From contig JAIXVN010000081.1 in assembly GCA_027483005.1 (NCBI GenBank), forward strand, positions 1 to 6,365: 6,365 bases of DNA. Direction: 5' to 3'. The position numbers and the translations under genes are program-made. The stretch's first letter is position 1, and the number at the start of each line of letters is the position of its first letter. The DNA comes from Verrucomicrobiaceae bacterium. Its GTDB lineage: Bacteria; Verrucomicrobiota; Verrucomicrobiia; Verrucomicrobiales; Akkermansiaceae. The notes beneath the pieces were generated by a model that was given only the letters and a program-made list of their open reading frames with translations, ran no database searches and was not told the DNA's origin. This document shows, piece by piece, positions 5,823 to 6,365 of this stretch.

Positions 5823-5996
5823 GGGCTGGAAAGTCCGCGCTGAGCCCCCCAAAGAAAAGCCGATTGCTGGCAAAATTCGGCCAAGACCAAGAAAAAACGG
5901 GTATTTTTACATTTTCAGAGAATAATTCGGCCTGGCGGTGTTCTCATCATTGCACACCGTCACCGGACAGCACCCACACCAACCACCAAAACCACC
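5823..5996. promoter_or_regulatory. Divergent AT-rich intergenic region with bracketing 9-base direct repeat
   Basis: This 174-base gap lies between the PH-like gene (minus) and the CxxC-repeat gene (plus). The segment 5883-5927 is sharply AT-rich against a GC-rich background (GTATTTTTACATTTTCAGAG, then AATAATT). It is flanked by two exact copies of AATTCGGCC, at 5874-5882 and 5924-5932, offset by 50 bases. AATAAT (5921-5926) is a possible -10 for the plus-strand gene, but no good -35 stands 17 bases upstream. The last 30 bases before the ATG are almost only A and C, an unstructured leader with no Shine-Dalgarno motif. Confidence 0.45.
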
Positions 5997-6365
5997 ATGA
6001 AACTGATTCTCAGCGCCATCTGCGCCCTCTTCATCACCGGACCTCTCGCCTTCGCCTCCGATTGCGACAAGTGCAAGAAGGGTGAGAAGGAAGAAGCCAA
6101 GGAAAAGGGCACCGTCCTCCTCGCCTCCGATTGCGACAAGTGCAAGAAGGGCGAAAAGGAAGAAGCCAAGGAAAAGGGCACCCTTGCCGAAGGCGATTGC
6201 GACAAGTGCAAGAAGGGTGAAAAGAAAGAAGAGGGCACCCTCGCTCATTGCGGCAAGTGCGAGAAGGACAAGGAGCACAAGGAAGGCGAAGAAAAGAAGA
6301 AGGAAGGCACTCTCGCCCATTGCGGCAAGTGCGAGAAGGACAAGGAGCACAAGGAAGGCGAAGAA
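5997..6365 (+). CDS. Secreted Lys/Glu-rich tandem CxxC-repeat protein (3' end outside window)
   Basis: ATG 5997-5999 opens a frame that stays open to the window end (123 codons, no stop). Residues 1-20 (MKLILSAICALFITGPLAFA) are a clear signal peptide with cleavage expected after AFA, so the product is exported. The rest is low-complexity Lys/Glu/Gly sequence carrying five CxxC motifs: Cys23/26, 46/49, 68/71, 85/88 and 109/112. The first three are DCDKCKKGEK and the last two HCGKCEKDKEHKEGEE. The last two repeats add a His before the first Cys and a second His in KEHKE. None is CxxCH, so haem attachment is unlikely. Paired Cys with nearby His suggests metal binding or redox/disulfide roles, but I do not recognise a named family. 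The clean signal peptide, repeat conservation and coding-frame periodicity argue that it is a real gene. It is divergent from the PH-like gene. Confidence 0.8.
   Translation, partial: MKLILSAICALFITGPLAFASDCDKCKKGEKEEAKEKGTVLLASDCDKCKKGEKEEAKEKGTLAEGDCDKCKKGEKKEEGTLAHCGKCEKDKEHKEGEEKKKEGTLAHCGKCEKDKEHKEGEE
6057..6365 (+). repeat. In-frame tandem DNA repeats coding the CxxC units
   Basis: Two kinds of unit are visible. Type A begins TCCGATTGCGACAAGTGCAA at 6057 and again at 6126 (69-base period) and is nearly identical for about 57 bases; a shorter third copy starts GATTGCGACAAGTGCAAGAA at 6195. Type B begins CATTGCGGCAAGTGCGAGAA at 6246 and again at 6318 (72-base period) and is identical over all 48 bases that can be compared before the window ends. 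All periods are multiples of three, so copy changes keep the frame. Confidence 0.85.

Noticed and set aside
5907..6350. Minus-strand frame encoding a repetitive, very hydrophobic protein
   Set aside because: The Leu/Ala/Phe-rich repeats are the reverse complement of the Lys/Glu codons (AAG/GAA read as CTT/TTC) of the secreted CxxC protein, and the frame has no independent start context. A membrane protein here would be an artefact.
5997..6365. Multihaem cytochrome reading of the CxxC repeats
   Set aside because: The motifs are CDKCK and CGKCE; none has the His directly after the second Cys that is needed for c-type haem attachment.
6057..6365. CRISPR array reading of the repeats at the right edge
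   Set aside because: The repeats are in frame, diverge in length, and the sequence between them is coding and shared between units; there are no unique spacers.

Overview
The window is GC-rich, densely coded chromosomal DNA that reads as ordinary bacterial core and envelope genes, with one unusual repeat protein at the right edge. Several signs suggest a member of the Verrucomicrobiota, perhaps near Luteolibacter or Haloferula: high GC, start codons with no Shine-Dalgarno motif, A/C-rich leaders, and dispersed palindromes of a style I associate with that group. This placement is inference; no marker gene proves it.

Left part (1-754): the C-terminal half of rlmN (23S rRNA/tRNA adenine-C2 methyltransferase) enters from the left and ends at 576. 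The 178-base convergent gap that follows has no credible gene. It holds a perfect 8-bp-stem palindrome touching the rlmN stop codon, a second small hairpin, and a longer imperfect palindrome with 10-base periodicity.

Middle-left, minus strand (755-2984): three genes run leftward with short gaps of 15 and 49 bases, probably as one transcript. In transcription order they are a YbjN-like protein, a PagL-like outer-membrane lipid A deacylase homologue, and an exported S1/P1-family zinc nuclease. The last two act at or beyond the inner membrane. Each shows one notable position: Asp for the PagL catalytic Glu, and Tyr for the nuclease Trp1.

Middle-right, plus strand (3119-5368): divergent from that cluster is a two-gene unit. 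The first gene is an SPFH/band-7 protein of the YdjI type whose C-terminus is an excisionase-like helix-turn-helix domain. The second encodes a double zinc-ribbon protein with a C-terminal membrane anchor, like the YdjG-type partners of such SPFH proteins. Together they look like a membrane-stress or membrane-organising module. A small two-helix membrane protein with a possible PH-like domain (5349-5822, minus) converges on it and overlaps it by 20 bases.

Right edge (5823-6365): an AT-rich intergenic island is bracketed by a 9-base direct repeat with a 50-base offset. It leads into a secreted Lys/Glu-rich protein built from tandem CxxC repeats, which is cut by the window end. This gene is the least familiar item in the window.
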